Shown: piece after piece, positions 46,484 through 57,780 of the stretch
Position numbering within the stretch: position 1 is the stretch's first letter
Layout: each line of letters opens with the position of its first letter
Assembly (NCBI GenBank): GCA_025667525.1
Contig: CM046876.1
Location: 26,685,224-26,749,223, forward strand
DNA: 64,000 bases
Direction: 5' to 3'
Origin: Glebionis coronaria
Lineage: Eukaryota; Streptophyta; Magnoliopsida; Asterales; Asteraceae
Position numbers and translations under genes: made by a program
The notes under the pieces: model-generated
Databases searched by the model: none
What the model saw: the letters and a program-made list of their open reading frames with translations, nothing else
Told to the model about the DNA's origin: nothing

Positions 46484-49141
46484 ATGACTCTTAAAATTGC
46501 TCCTAATCATAACCAAATTGCTTTGCTTCATGATGAACCAGCCGAGTTTGCTGAGGCTGTGGCCTTTCTAAAGTCTTCGTACTTCAGAGTGGCCCTTCTC
46601 ATCAATCCTCGCATTTATACCTCACACATTCAACAGTTCTGGTCTAAAGCCATGACCAAAACAGTGAATGGAGAGGTCATAATTCAAAGCACAGTTGATG
46701 GTCATTCCAAGGTAATCACACTTGCCTCCATCAGGGAGAATCTCCTCCTTGATGATAAGGATGGAATAACCAACTTTTCTGAGGCTGAAATTTTTGAAGG
46801 TCTTGATAAATTGGGGTATAAACTTTCTGAAAATCAAAAATTAAAGTTTGCTAAAGGCCAGTTTGCCCCTCATTGGAAATTTTTGATTCATACTATTATA
46901 CAATGTTTGTCACCCAAAACCACTGCCTTTAATGAGGTTGGTAGTGAGATAGCTTCTGCCCTGATCTGCTTTGCAACAGGAAGGAAGTATTGTTTTTCTC
47001 AAATGATTTTTAAAGGCATGGTTAAAAATGTTTCAAGCACCTCAAAGTTTTGTATGTATCCAAGGTTTATAGAAGTTTTGCTGAATATGAGTGATCATGG
47101 TCCCATTACACACAGAAACTATTTTTCAGCAACCAAACACACAACCAAACTTTTCACCACATTACTTGCACCATCACCTTTGTTTTCTGGCAGAAACATT
47201 CCATTCACTTCAATTATGCTAGACCAAATCAGACGGGAAGAAGCCAAAAATCAAACAGCCATAAATCAACCTGCTGAATCCCCTGCCAAGAACCTACCAC
47301 CTGCTGATCCACAACAAGAAAGGCGTTCAAAATCCAGGTTTGCCAGGTCTCCCTTGCCTGGTGAATCTTCACAAGCAGCAGAAAGGAGAGTCTCCAAGAG
47401 TTTGGAGCAATCTGGGGGTTTGGCTGCCACTACTGTCTCATCCTCAAGGGGTGAGCAGGATAGTGAAACCATCAATAAGTCCTCTCCCCCACTCCATGAT
47501 ATCCAACAAGGGGAGAAATTCCCTTCTAGGATTGAGAGCAGTATGAAACCTTTGACAAATCTGGAATTGACGAAAATGTGCATGAGTCTGAAAAGGCAGA
47601 ATGCACAACTAGTACAAGATGTCAAAAAGCAAGGTCTAGTTATCTCTCACCTGGAAACCAGACTTGCTACTCTTGAGGGGAGGAGAAAGCCCAGACTGAT
47701 TCTTTCCACAGATGAGGATGCTTCCAAAGGGGAGGAAATTCCACACACAGAAGGATCTACTGAGTATTATTCATATCCTGGTGGGGAGCATGGAAAGATA
47801 ACAAGTGCTAAGAAAGGAATGGAGAGAGAAAGTACTGATAAGGGAAGTGACAAGGGGAGTGCAACCAAAGATATTGCTCAAACATTACTCACCATGGGCA
47901 ATCAAGAAGAAGCCCCTGCTTCAAAAGTTTCCCCTGCCATTGCTGATCCCACTGCTGTAAGTTTATCCCCTGCTAAGAACATTACTCAAACATTTGTTAG
48001 GAAGAACAGAAAGCAACCAGCTCAGAAGGGGATAACAATCAAAGAACCTGCATCTAAAGCAAAACCAGCACCAGCAGTGGATCTAAAAGACAAAAGAAAA
48101 GGAATCATGGTGCAACAGCCCAAGAGAAAATACAAGCATCTGACTCCTGAACAGCAGAAGGTCCAAGAAACACATGATGCACAAGTAGCTCTCAGGCTAC
48201 AACAAGAGGAAATGGATATGCAGGATCAAAGGATGGAGAAGATGAGGCCCAAAGATATGCTAAAACAGGTTGAGATTATGCATAGGGAACTAGATGACAG
48301 GGTACCTCATGTTGGAGAGTTTCTTGATCAATGGGAGAAGGAGTTGAAAAATGCTCCTTTGGAAGACAGGTATGAGTTGACTTGCCTTGTTTACAAATAT
48401 CAAACTGAATATCTGGAAAGAAGGGCAATGCAAATTCAGAGTGAGAAGTATCAAACGTCAGAGAAAGGGCAACTTGATCACTACAAAGTTCTGCTTAAAA
48501 GGCATAGAAAGTGGAAGGATGGTGACTTCAGAGATATGAGCTTTGAAGCCATAAAGAGAGCAGTCAGACCAGTTCTAAAGTTGTATGATGTGGAGGATTG
48601 GAAGACCATCAACACTCCTGAGGAAGCTGAGTATCTTAGGAGACAAAGTGAAGTGCTACAGAAAGCTAAAGCAACAAAGAAAAGAAAAGCTGGAGAGACT
48701 ACACAAGTAGGTGCATCACCCCAAGCAGGGGCATCGCACCAAGCAGGTGAAAGTTTTCCAGAAGTACTTGAGAAGTCTGTACTTAATGTACAAAGAGCAG
48801 CAAAGAGACTCAAGAGAATGGAGCAAGTGGGCATAATTACTAAAGAGTCTCAAGGGCCATCAAATGATGAAATTGATAAACAGCTGATTTTGAAGGAAAA
48901 TGATGAAATCTCACCTAGTGAACTTGGAAAGAAGTTTGCTATTATAGAGTATTTTGTTTATGAACACAAAGGGAGAACTTGGTGGAAGCATACAAGGGCT
49001 GACGATACAGCACAGACATTTCTAAGCCTAGATGTCATGTTTCAAATTTTGGATAGTGAAGACTTAGAAGATCTGTGGAAAATATTGAAGAAAACGTTTG
49101 CTGCAAAACCTCCTACCATGGATGGTGTGGAGAAGGATTAG
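46484..49141 (+). CDS. C5 third ORF, main part, ending at an in-frame TAG
   Basis: 885 residues from the first ATG of the frame. The N-terminal 1-240 are conserved with C2: HNQIALLHDEP, YTSHIQQFW, WKFLIHTIIQCLSPK, YPRFIEVLL. A Pro/Ser/Gln-rich linker (250-350) contains ESPAK and similar motifs encoded by CCCCTGC. A leucine-rich coiled coil spans about 350-398 (LTNLELTKMCMSLKRQNAQL). A Lys/Ala-rich linker and a second charged helical part (about 560-780) follow. I see no signal peptide, membrane helix or furin-like site, so the usual label envelope-like is positional only. Function is unknown; length and position suit the third ORF of SIRE-type elements. TAG at 49139-49141 is in frame with a further 97 codons. 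Confidence 0.8.
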   Translation: MTLKIAPNHNQIALLHDEPAEFAEAVAFLKSSYFRVALLINPRIYTSHIQQFWSKAMTKTVNGEVIIQSTVDGHSKVITLASIRENLLLDDKDGITNFSEAEIFEGLDKLGYKLSENQKLKFAKGQFAPHWKFLIHTIIQCLSPKTTAFNEVGSEIASALICFATGRKYCFSQMIFKGMVKNVSSTSKFCMYPRFIEVLLNMSDHGPITHRNYFSATKHTTKLFTTLLAPSPLFSGRNIPFTSIMLDQIRREEAKNQTAINQPAESPAKNLPPADPQQERRSKSRFARSPLPGESSQAAERRVSKSLEQSGGLAATTVSSSRGEQDSETINKSSPPLHDIQQGEKFPSRIESSMKPLTNLELTKMCMSLKRQNAQLVQDVKKQGLVISHLETRLATLEGRRKPRLILSTDEDASKGEEIPHTEGSTEYYSYPGGEHGKITSAKKGMERESTDKGSDKGSATKDIAQTLLTMGNQEEAPASKVSPAIADPTAVSLSPAKNITQTFVRKNRKQPAQKGITIKEPASKAKPAPAVDLKDKRKGIMVQQPKRKYKHLTPEQQKVQETHDAQVALRLQQEEMDMQDQRMEKMRPKDMLKQVEIMHRELDDRVPHVGEFLDQWEKELKNAPLEDRYELTCLVYKYQTEYLERRAMQIQSEKYQTSEKGQLDHYKVLLKRHRKWKDGDFRDMSFEAIKRAVRPVLKLYDVEDWKTINTPEEAEYLRRQSEVLQKAKATKKRKAGETTQVGASPQAGASHQAGESFPEVLEKSVLNVQRAAKRLKRMEQVGIITKESQGPSNDEIDKQLILKENDEISPSELGKKFAIIEYFVYEHKGRTWWKHTRADDTAQTFLSLDVMFQILDSEDLEDLWKILKKTFAAKPPTMDGVEKD

Positions 49142-49432
49142 GTAATCTGGGAGTGCATGCATAGAATGTATGAACATGAATTATTTGATCCTCTATTTGA
49201 TGCAGTGAATAAAGGAGATTTGGTGTATTGGAAGCTATTTACAAATTCTGGGGTTTATGAGGTAGTAATGGAAGGTGTGAGTGTTTATTTACTCAATCAT
49301 AGGTATTATCCCTTCTCTCAGGAAACCTTGAAGAAGTTAGCACAGGCTAAGTTAATTGTTGATGCCAAAAAGCCTGTTGCTTATGATCTGGTAAGAATGG
49401 TTCATAGTCAGATTTGGCCAGAGAGTTTGTAA
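49142..49432 (+). pseudogene. C5 third ORF, C-terminal part after the TAG
   Basis: The same frame continues for 96 residues to TAA at 49430-49432 (VIWECMHRMYEHELFDPL... to ...SQIWPESL). The C2 copy has a matching C-terminal segment (7785-8040, SASKYVEYIL and VDYTSDVSKDLIRFVYYL). So this part belongs to the protein, and the TAG is either a mutation or a read-through site. Confidence 0.75.
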
Positions 49433-49484
49433 GCATCCTCATCAACTAGCATTTATTCAGAAACTTGTCTTTAGGGGAAAGCAC

Positions 49485-49500
49485 AAGTTTAGGGGAGGAT
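49485..49500 (+). other. C5 polypurine tract
   Basis: AAGTTTAGGGGAGGAT sits directly before the 3' LTR. A second purine run (TTTAGGGGAAAG) lies 15 bases upstream. Confidence 0.85.
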
Positions 49501-50026
49501 TGTTGGGAATAAATCTATGCTTATTTGTTTCCCCTGCTAGTTGGTTATTCATACCCCTGCTAGAGTAAATTCCCCCTGCTGAATAACAAAGGCAGGGGGA
49601 TCCGTTCCCCTGCTGGAGTCAAAGGCCCTGCTGTCAAGATAAACATGGAATAGATTTTTACGCGTTTCAGTTATTATTCCTTAATACTTTCCATAGTTTG
49701 TTAGTAGTGATCTTGTACATGGGTCCTTGTATCTATAAAAGGACTCACTAGGTTAGCATGAAAAGTGTGTCTTTCTCATTTCGTTTTTTCATTATTATTA
49801 CTTTAAGGTTTTGTAAACCCTAATACCACTTTGGGTATTCGTATATCTTTGATATATTAAAGTTCAACGTTTGAATCTCATTTGTTCTTGTGCTAAACAT
49901 TATATTCCGCATCTTGTTTAGTTACTTTGCTTTGCAAAGTTTCTCTAGTGTTAGATTGAATTCTTTCTCTCTATCACAACCCTTAAACAAGCTATTAAGG
50001 TTTAAGATCTGACTTTGGGATCAACA
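49501..50026 (+). repeat. C5 3' LTR
   Basis: 526 bp, from TGTTGGGAATAAATC to GGGATCAACA. Five CCCCTGC words (one inverted) lie in the first 115 bases (49531, 49554, 49573, 49592, 49607). Same family as the C3 LTRs. Confidence 0.92.
49734..49740 (+). promoter_or_regulatory. C5 3' LTR TATA box
   Basis: TATAAAA within ATCTATAAAAGGACTC, at the position conserved in the C3 LTRs. As this is the 3' LTR, transcription would run out into G2 DNA. Confidence 0.55.
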
Positions 50027-50699
50027 TAAAGCGTCGATAATTATTACAGGTAAATTAACAATAATTATTTAATTCTTGTGAAACGTAAACGTAAAAATTT
50101 TAAATTTTCTTAGTTCGACCAATTATATAAAATGTTCAAAATAAATTTGAATTTAATTAACAAGATTTTAGTTGATTTATCGAAAATAATTAAAATAATT
50201 AATAAGATCCGAAAATGTTCGAAAAACCTTCGTTTATATTTTGGTCAAAATTTTCTTAGTTTGAAAAGCAAAGATTGTTGTTTCAAATTTCAAGTTATGG
50301 TTTAAATGGTTTTCCTCAATCCTTTTTAAGTTATCTGGAGGTATACACAAACATTTACCCCTAAACAGAAGTTTAGTTAAATGGTTTGTGTATAAGGGAA
50401 TAATCCCTTTAAAATCCTTTGTTAAAACATTCGTCAAAACATATTTGCACTTTCTTTTTGGTAAAAATCCAAAGTCTTGAAAGGGCTCTTAATTTTTAAA
50501 GAGTCAATTTATATTCCATTATCCTTTTAATCACATAGTCTAATCATGTAAAGGTTCAAGTCTTTAATCACGTGTTAATTATTTAAGGTTCAGGTTTACA
50601 CTGTTCGGCCAATTCAGGGCAATATATGAATAATTATTAACTCATTCTTATTCTTATAAACAAATATATGGTCACTAATGATCACAAGCATGAAGTTAT

Positions 50700-51185
50700 C
50701 AAATTACAGCCTACACGCGTGATTCACCAAATTTATGAATACTACATGTGTATTAGTCAATCTAAACGACATCACGTGAAACTCATAATGTTCATTACAA
50801 GTACCAAATGTAGTGATTGGAATACATAATCTTTTTCGCAGATGTGAAATTGATGATAACCATGCCATGGATCAAAAACCTTATAAATGATCGAACAAAT
50901 CTTCCATTTCGAGTAATGGATATCGTTTTCGATTGTCAATTTACTCAGTTCACAGTAATATATAAATATAAGGAAAGATGACACCATAGCTCTTCAGGAT
51001 GACAGGCTTGGTATAATAAAATCTTTCTCCGACAACTTTCTTAGTTGTACGGTAATTCCTTAAATTCAGATGGTGCTGACGTACAGTGCACAAGCCACAA
51101 GTGCAGCACCGGAAATATAATCAATACCAATTTCAACTTGCCTTAATGGCAAAAGTCTAGGTAATTCACCAATAAATACCTCCTA
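50700..51185 (-). pseudogene. G2 reverse transcriptase remnant
   Basis: On the - strand, 51185 to about 51100 gives EVFIGELPRLLP...RQVEIGID, the start of the Ty3/gypsy reverse transcriptase. APSEFKEL follows near 51075. The frame at 50987-50772 gives ELSKLTIENDIHYSKW and a GYHQFHICEKDYVFQ block. The catalytic DD region near 50690 is unrecognisable (VIISDH). RNase H was not found. There are several frameshifts and stops. Confidence 0.78.
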
Positions 51186-53780
51186 AAGTTTCAGATAACA
51201 GAAACGTCTTTTTAATAAATTCATATTAGGTTCTTCTATGTTACAATATCTATAACTAGTTCACAACCATTCACGGTATAATTTCAAGTCTTAATACAGG
51301 ATATGGTCATCAATCAAGAATTATTTAGATCACTTTTGATAATCAACATCTTATCATTTAGGGGAATTTTACTCGAGTTCCCATCAATTAAGACAATGTC
51401 GTCATGTCATAATCAATCAATTCATTCTACGGGCACTATCAACTTTCCAGTTGCATTGCCGTCGATAAGATGTGAACTTCTCAAATGACTAATAAAAATT
51501 CTCAATCCTTCCACAATATTCAAGGATATCTGGAGACATAACTAATCCCTAAAAGAGTAAGGTCAACGCATAATCTATGCGAGAGAATTTCAAATTAGAT
51601 ACAGACGAAAACATTTAACGAATATGAATATATCCCATGTTTTCATAATTTGAGTACGCATTCGAAAGCTCCTCGGATCGTTACCCAGGTCATTCAAATG
51701 AAATCAAATCATAAGAAATGATAGGAACGTCGATACATCCAGTCGGGTATCAACACTCGCTAATCAGATACTTTTCCTAAGAATCTCACTACCGGAGAAT
51801 TGGACAAGAAAGAATTGTCAATTGTCAAATAAGACAATTTCCACGGATGAGTAAATTCGACTCAGAAGAATAGATGCTACAGGCACATATGTAGGTGTCC
51901 CTAACATTATGTCCTTATTTTTCACTTCTTGCAGATCTCATTAAAATTTAATCTTTCACAATCCTCAAAGAAAATGTAGTGTTTATTCATTAGTTTTATG
52001 GTGACTACTAATCAGTCTTGCATAGTCCATTCCAAATTGTATGTAGGCGCGCAACTATATACAATTTCAAGATTAACGATGCAATAATCAGTTCGTCTAA
52101 ATTTTATCATCATGTTTATAATAAAAATTTTCATACTTAATTCTTAAATAAGAATCGAAAATAAATTTACAAATATTTTCTTTGTTATGAAAACAATTAA
52201 GTTTTCCAAGGTATTTCATAAACAACTTCATTTCGATAATGATCATTTATAAATCTCACTTTGAATAATCCTTATAGTGATGAAAATTAAATTTTCTCAA
52301 AGGATACCGTTTTAACTTTATAAAAACAATGAGTGATCTGCAAAAGAGTGATGAAAGCTTGTTCACCAAGAATTAACTACGATATGATAGGAAATGAGCT
52401 TAGCCAAATAATCATGAGGTTCATGACCTCGATGGCACTCACGAAGAATAATTCACAACGTAACTCAAATCAAGATGAGTACTTGTTCAATGGTTGCATC
52501 TCTAATGCGGTCATTAGGATGAAGCAGGAAAAGATAGATAACATCGATACATGTAGAATTTAGCAATCAAAGGTAGTCTTTTTCATTAATCACAAACAAG
52601 TCAAAATTGTACCGTAACACATTACGTGTCACTATGTCATACAATTCTGAGAACTCATCCTACCAACTGATGTCTCAGTTAAATTAGGGATTTTTAAAAG
52701 ATACCACAATGAATACTAATCTACAAGATTCATTAGGTGTTCCACATGTCCCAGAAGATCCATCGGTCTCAATTCAGAAGAAGATTTCTTCAATTCATTT
52801 CTTGGACACTGGGCATCCTCGTTAGTGGACAATGGTCTAGGAACAACCCTTAACACGAATCAACAATCAATTAAATCCTTATAATTCAATCACAAAACTT
52901 AACGACTTCCTCTTAACAATCTTATATCCCATACAAGTAAAATTTTACTTTATTCAAGTTTCAACCAATTTTATGCTCAATTCGATATCCTACCTCATTC
53001 TTCACTATTTTCAATCTTATTCTTCGGCCTTGTAAAGGCAACACAATCTCAATATGAATCAACACTTAATTTCCAATCCTATTAGCTCTTACAACAACAA
53101 TTATCAAATGAGTCATTAATATGAAATGACTTGATCATTCAACTAGACTTCTCGGAAAGGTATTAGTGGCATGAGGATTTTGGGGTAATGGTTCCAATAA
53201 CAGCCTTAAGTGCAACATTCACCCTTTCGATTTCAATTCAAGAATTGGATGACAACGAATCAGATGACATCTTTCCATGTGACAACGTTTTGTCAAACTC
53301 CACTCTATAAGGAAAGATCGTCATGACATCGATATCAGATTTAATCTCGCCAATTCTTTTTCAATATCATAATCAACTAATATCTACATTTCTACGAATA
53401 TCAACCATTTGTTGGGATCATAAATATCCACAACTTGGTTTAGATCTAGGATAGCTAGAATTCCTACGAGAATAGCTTAGATTAATTTACTGGGGATTTA
53501 GGGTACATTGTGACAATCTACGTCGTATAAATACCTCGTATAAATATCAAAATAACCATCAAACAATCATGTAATAAAATTACATCATATATATATAATC
53601 CAAGTTATATATATTAAATTAACACTTCTCAGTCTGGCCTTGTCGGTAACTCGGGAATTCTTCGGCACCGTTATAGTCAAAAGATTTTGACATTTTTAGA
53701 AAAATGTTTTTAGTAAAAAGATTTTGAAAAGTTTTATTCAAAACCTTCGTTTTAAAAATCTTTCGTTCTCTATAACGAGA
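51186..53780 (-). other. G2 internal region, gag-protease part, decayed
   Basis: This is where gag and protease are expected. I could not read a gag domain or a protease motif in any frame. The first 200 bases after the primer site look like an untranslated leader. The region from 50032 to 50690, between the reverse transcriptase and C5, is equally without motifs but matches bases 1-240 of G1. Confidence 0.55.
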
Positions 53781-53792
53781 GCTCTGGTACCA
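53781..53792 (-). other. G2 primer binding site (initiator tRNA-Met type)
   Basis: The - strand reads TGGTACCAGAGC three bases after the 5' LTR, one base away from the standard TGGTATCAGAGC. Confidence 0.8.
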
Positions 53793-53795
53793 AAC

Positions 53796-56700
53796 TTTAA
53801 CACCCCCAAATTTATACAACTCAGTACAGCGGAAGACTAGTTGGTGTTACGGGATAGCACATTACTCACATCATAGACAACGCATAAAAATCACGTCGTT
53901 TAATAATAAATCATTTCCATTCATGAATATCAAAGTTACATCGGTCCCAAGTCATTACATTTCATACAAAAGTTTTACAAAGTGTTTGAATGGAAAAATA
54001 TTGTTTAAGTGCGGGCCATGAATTCTTGTTGTCTTCCCGAGAATTACCTTCAAGTACCTGAGATAAAACATGTTAAAAGAAAAGGTCAGCGATAACGCCG
54101 AGTGAATCCATAGAGTTTAATAAATTTCATCAATATAACTTTGGTATAAAATTAGTACCAAAAATCAATTCGTACAAATCATTGTAATAGACCGTAAAAT
54201 AGCCAAAATCATTTTATGCAAATCTTTGTAATAGGCCATAAAATAGCCAAAGTCATTTTATACAAATCCTTATCGAAAATCATAATATAGGCATTTGCCT
54301 TAAAAATTATTATACGAGCCAATGTCGTAAAAACATCATACAATACGTCTTATGACGTTGTATAAAATCAAATAAATATCGTTATATGAATATGGTTATG
54401 AAAACCAAAACACAAACATAATATCAATAATATGACCCAGTATTGCTAGTCAGGCAATACATCGTAATTCGAAGCGTCTAATAGTATTTTGTTAGTTTTG
54501 GATTATTACAAGCCGCATGACATTGTTACCTTACTAAACCAAAACGGGTAGCTAACCCGATACCAATTTTGCCCATCTAAAGTAGCGTGTCGTCACAAAG
54601 GTCACGCTATGGAAATCTTCTCATACATTAATTCGCTTACCAATCAATGTGGCACGACGGGGATCAACCGTCAAGGCGCGAACTGGGGTGATCGTCCCCA
54701 AATAGTACTATTAAATGCATAAGCGTCTACCAACTCCCGGTAGTTCACAATTCATGCTAATCGGACTTTTAGTGACATAACCTAACTTTAATAATCCATT
54801 TGATTTCATCTATCGGGTCCATTAATCATTTATCGGGTCATACAATCGGGTCATTCAATCATTCGGGTCCAAAATCAATAAACAAACAATCGGGACAAAT
54901 GGTGTCCAAACTTTTATAAAAACTAACATGTTATCTCCCTCGCGGGTTTATAAAGCATTTATAAAACATTTAAAAGAGTGCGAGGCTATGAACTCACGTT
55001 GATGTGGGAAGGCGGGTTATCGGCAATTCGGACGTACGGTACGTGCTTCAATCTCGGAAACCTAGACAAATAATACTCGGTCTTAGACGTTTGTCTAATG
55101 ACTTTATAAAATATCAATTATGTATACATATGATGATTATATACATATGATGATCAAGTGGGTTTACATATTCTCTTTTACTCCTTTTAGTGTTATATGT
55201 CGATAACTTTTATATTAGTTTACCAGTTTTACCCGTTTGCGTGTCTTAAGTCCAATAAGCTTATTATAAGTTATTTAACTTATTTTAATCCATTTTGTAC
55301 CTATATTATCAGTATGTATACTTTCCAAGTTGGGCCTAAATAGGTTAAGTCCAATAGATTCTTTTTACAAGTTTTTATCCTATTTAGTTCATTTATTAGT
55401 CCAATATGTTTATTTAACTTGTTAATGTCCGTATGCCCTATAGTTCGGGTTTTATCGGTTTTTACTTTTTATACATGTCTATATATCAGTATATAAGTTT
55501 TATAAAGTTTTCATTAGACGGGTCCAACCATCTAGGTTTTATTTAACAAAAACGTTAATTTTACGGCAATAGCCGAAAAAGTCGTAAAAATCATATTTAT
55601 AGTTTTTATTACTTATAAACATTATTTCACCACCATTTATATAATTTATCCATTTGATTAACCTTATATATATATATTTATATAAATAAGTTTTATAAGT
55701 TAGTGGGTTTTTATTTTACATTTTATATATTAAAATGTGAGTGCTTATATAATACTATTATTCTTTAATTTCCAAAAATCTGATTTTAACTTCATATTCA
55801 CCAAAACTGCCATATCTTGAGTTCTACATGGAGATAGAAGCTCAAATTTTTATCACATAAACTACATGATATGTGATACATTTAACTCTACTATAGCTAC
55901 TGTTGAATCATCCTTTAAGTATTTTCTAAAAATCGTCCAATACAGTAACTTCAGATTTATACCCTAAACTTGTTTTGGTCATATCTCACTCATTATTTTG
56001 ATTCCATTGCATGGCCAACTCTCACATGTGTACAAGACCCATAGCTTACTGTAAATGGATTCTATTTCATCATTTCATCAGTCTAACATGTGGTTCTTTA
56101 CTGTTTTTATACAGCCTATTATTTTAACAAGATTTACCCACTTTTACTTATAGTTTTTCATCTTTTCATCCATGATTATCAACAACAAATCCCCACATAA
56201 CATTTTTATCATCATATAATCATCATAAATATATACAAATAGGAAATAAATACATGATTACATAATCAAAATAACAAGAAGATGAGGAGGACAATCTTTA
56301 TACCACCATGATGATGTAGGTTGATCAAAACATGGATTTTTGATGGAGAAACTTGTAGACAACCATGACCATCTTCAAGACCATCATTCTTCATGAGAAC
56401 CTTGTGGAAAATCAGCCCTCCTACTCCATGAAAACTCCTCCTTGGATGTTATAAGTTGCACCAATCTTCATCTTTTTGAATGGAGATTAACATATGTTAA
56501 TTATAACATATGTTTATGGTTAAATTTTGATCAATGATGGTGTTTTTTGGAGTATTTGGGACGGCAAAGAGAGAGTGTAGGGAGAGAGTTGAGTGGTTTT
56601 TGCATGTGTGTAAATGAAAGAAATGAAACTAGTTGCTAGTTTTGGATGGAAAGTGGGAAAGTATGGCTTAAAATCTAAGCTATGCTTACACTTGTAACAT

Positions 56701-57296
56701 ATTAGCTAACTTGATGCCACCTTAGTGTGTGGTGTCAAGTAGTGCCGTCCAAAATAAGCTAGTGGGGTGGGAAAATGTATTTTGTCCCATCTCACTAGTT
56801 TACGGGTATTCCTCGATTCTAGTTTCCTCGATTTGCGTGCCCTCGGGTCGTTTTACGAAAAACGTTTTTATAAATTATGAATCAACGTCACAAAACGAAT
56901 CTAATAAAAATTGTCTCATCAAAAACGGAGTTCGAAAACGTAAATACGTAATCCTAAGGTTTCCGGTTTAGTCGTAAAGGACGTTAAAATAAAATCGTAA
57001 GTCCTAATCTCTTCTCGTAAATTTGTGAGTTTACGAACCAACACAAATTTAAAACTCCAAAATAATATTCATGGACAAATTTATTTTCTGAAATGTCGGA
57101 CTGTCACCAAGGACGGTGTATGTAAACGTAAGCACGTAACGTTGAATCCTCCGGTTTAAACGTAGTCGATGCTACTCCAAGACGTAAATCCAAATTTCTT
57201 CCCAAAAATAAGTGAGTTCATATTGTATCATTAGAATAATATTTTCAAATAAATATTGAGAATAAAATATCAATCGTAAATTGACGGATTGTCACA
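53796..57296 (-). repeat. G2 5' LTR
   Basis: 3501 bp, colinear with 36351-39852. The terminal TG is changed to TT at its primer-site end (53796-53797). No MITE is present. Confidence 0.92.
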
Positions 57297-57704
57297 GTTG
57301 AGGTAGTCTTGCATAGAGCAAGAGGTGGTGAGGGTGATGAAGAGATGAGAATTGGAACAATCTCATTCTTGGGTGTGTGAGAGGGTGAAGAGTTAAGTTT
57401 GGGTAACTTAATCTTAATTTGAGGTGCCTCTTTGAAGAGGAGGTTTTGGATGAATTGGAGATTCTTGTAGAAACCATGGTAGTAATGGGTGGTTTAAGGG
57501 GTAAGGATAAATGGTTTGAGGTGTGAAGAACATGGCTAACAAGGTGGGCTTAAAAGGGTGAGGGGATGATCCAAACTAGTAATGGGTTAAAAAGGGAAAA
57601 CCTAAGATATTTTGGGAGTGATCAAAGGTTTGAAACAAAGATTCCAAAGGTGTTGGAACAATTGGGAAGTTTCAGAAAACCCAAATTTGAGAGCTTCTGC
57701 CCGC

Positions 57705-57780
57705 GGTTCTTTATCTCCACCGGCGGTTCCATATTGATATGGAGCCGCGGTCTATTTAAAGAACCGCCTACAGAGGCTAG
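57705..57780. repeat. T-family hairpin module, T2 internal
   Basis: GCGGTTC at 57713 and 57723, complement GAACCGC at 57761. GGTTCCATAT and ATATGGAGCC form the central hairpin, and CTACAGAGG follows. Confidence 0.75.

Larger units (their letters stand above)
41537..50026 (+). mobile_element. C5: SIRE-like Ty1/copia element, 5' end deleted
   Basis: It inserted in the integrase-proximal internal region of G2. The flanks CAAAG (41532-41536) and TAAAG (50027-50031) are a target duplication with one mismatch; the uninterrupted site is visible in G1 near 250. Contents: 40 bp of 5' LTR, gag end, complete pol, a 1.1-kb spacer, a third ORF, polypurine tract and a full 3' LTR of 526 bp. Missing are the rest of the 5' LTR, the primer site and most of gag. 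It has no promoter LTR at its 5' end, so it is dead in cis although pol is intact. Confidence 0.92.
36351..57296 (-). mobile_element. G2: complete Tekay-like element with dead pol, host of C5
   Basis: LTRs 36351-39852 and 53796-57296; target duplication GTTGA (36346-36350, 57297-57301), perfect. Internal DNA is 39853-41536 plus 50032-53795, about 5.4 kb without C5. Decayed reverse transcriptase and integrase are recognisable and there is no long frame. The two LTRs are close (roughly 1-2 percent different by eye), whereas pol is riddled with lesions, many shared with G1. So the copy that inserted was already non-coding and was moved by proteins from elsewhere. Confidence 0.92.

Noticed and set aside
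46484..49141. Retroviral envelope gene
   Set aside because: No signal peptide, membrane helix or cleavage site visible; position alone does not justify the name.
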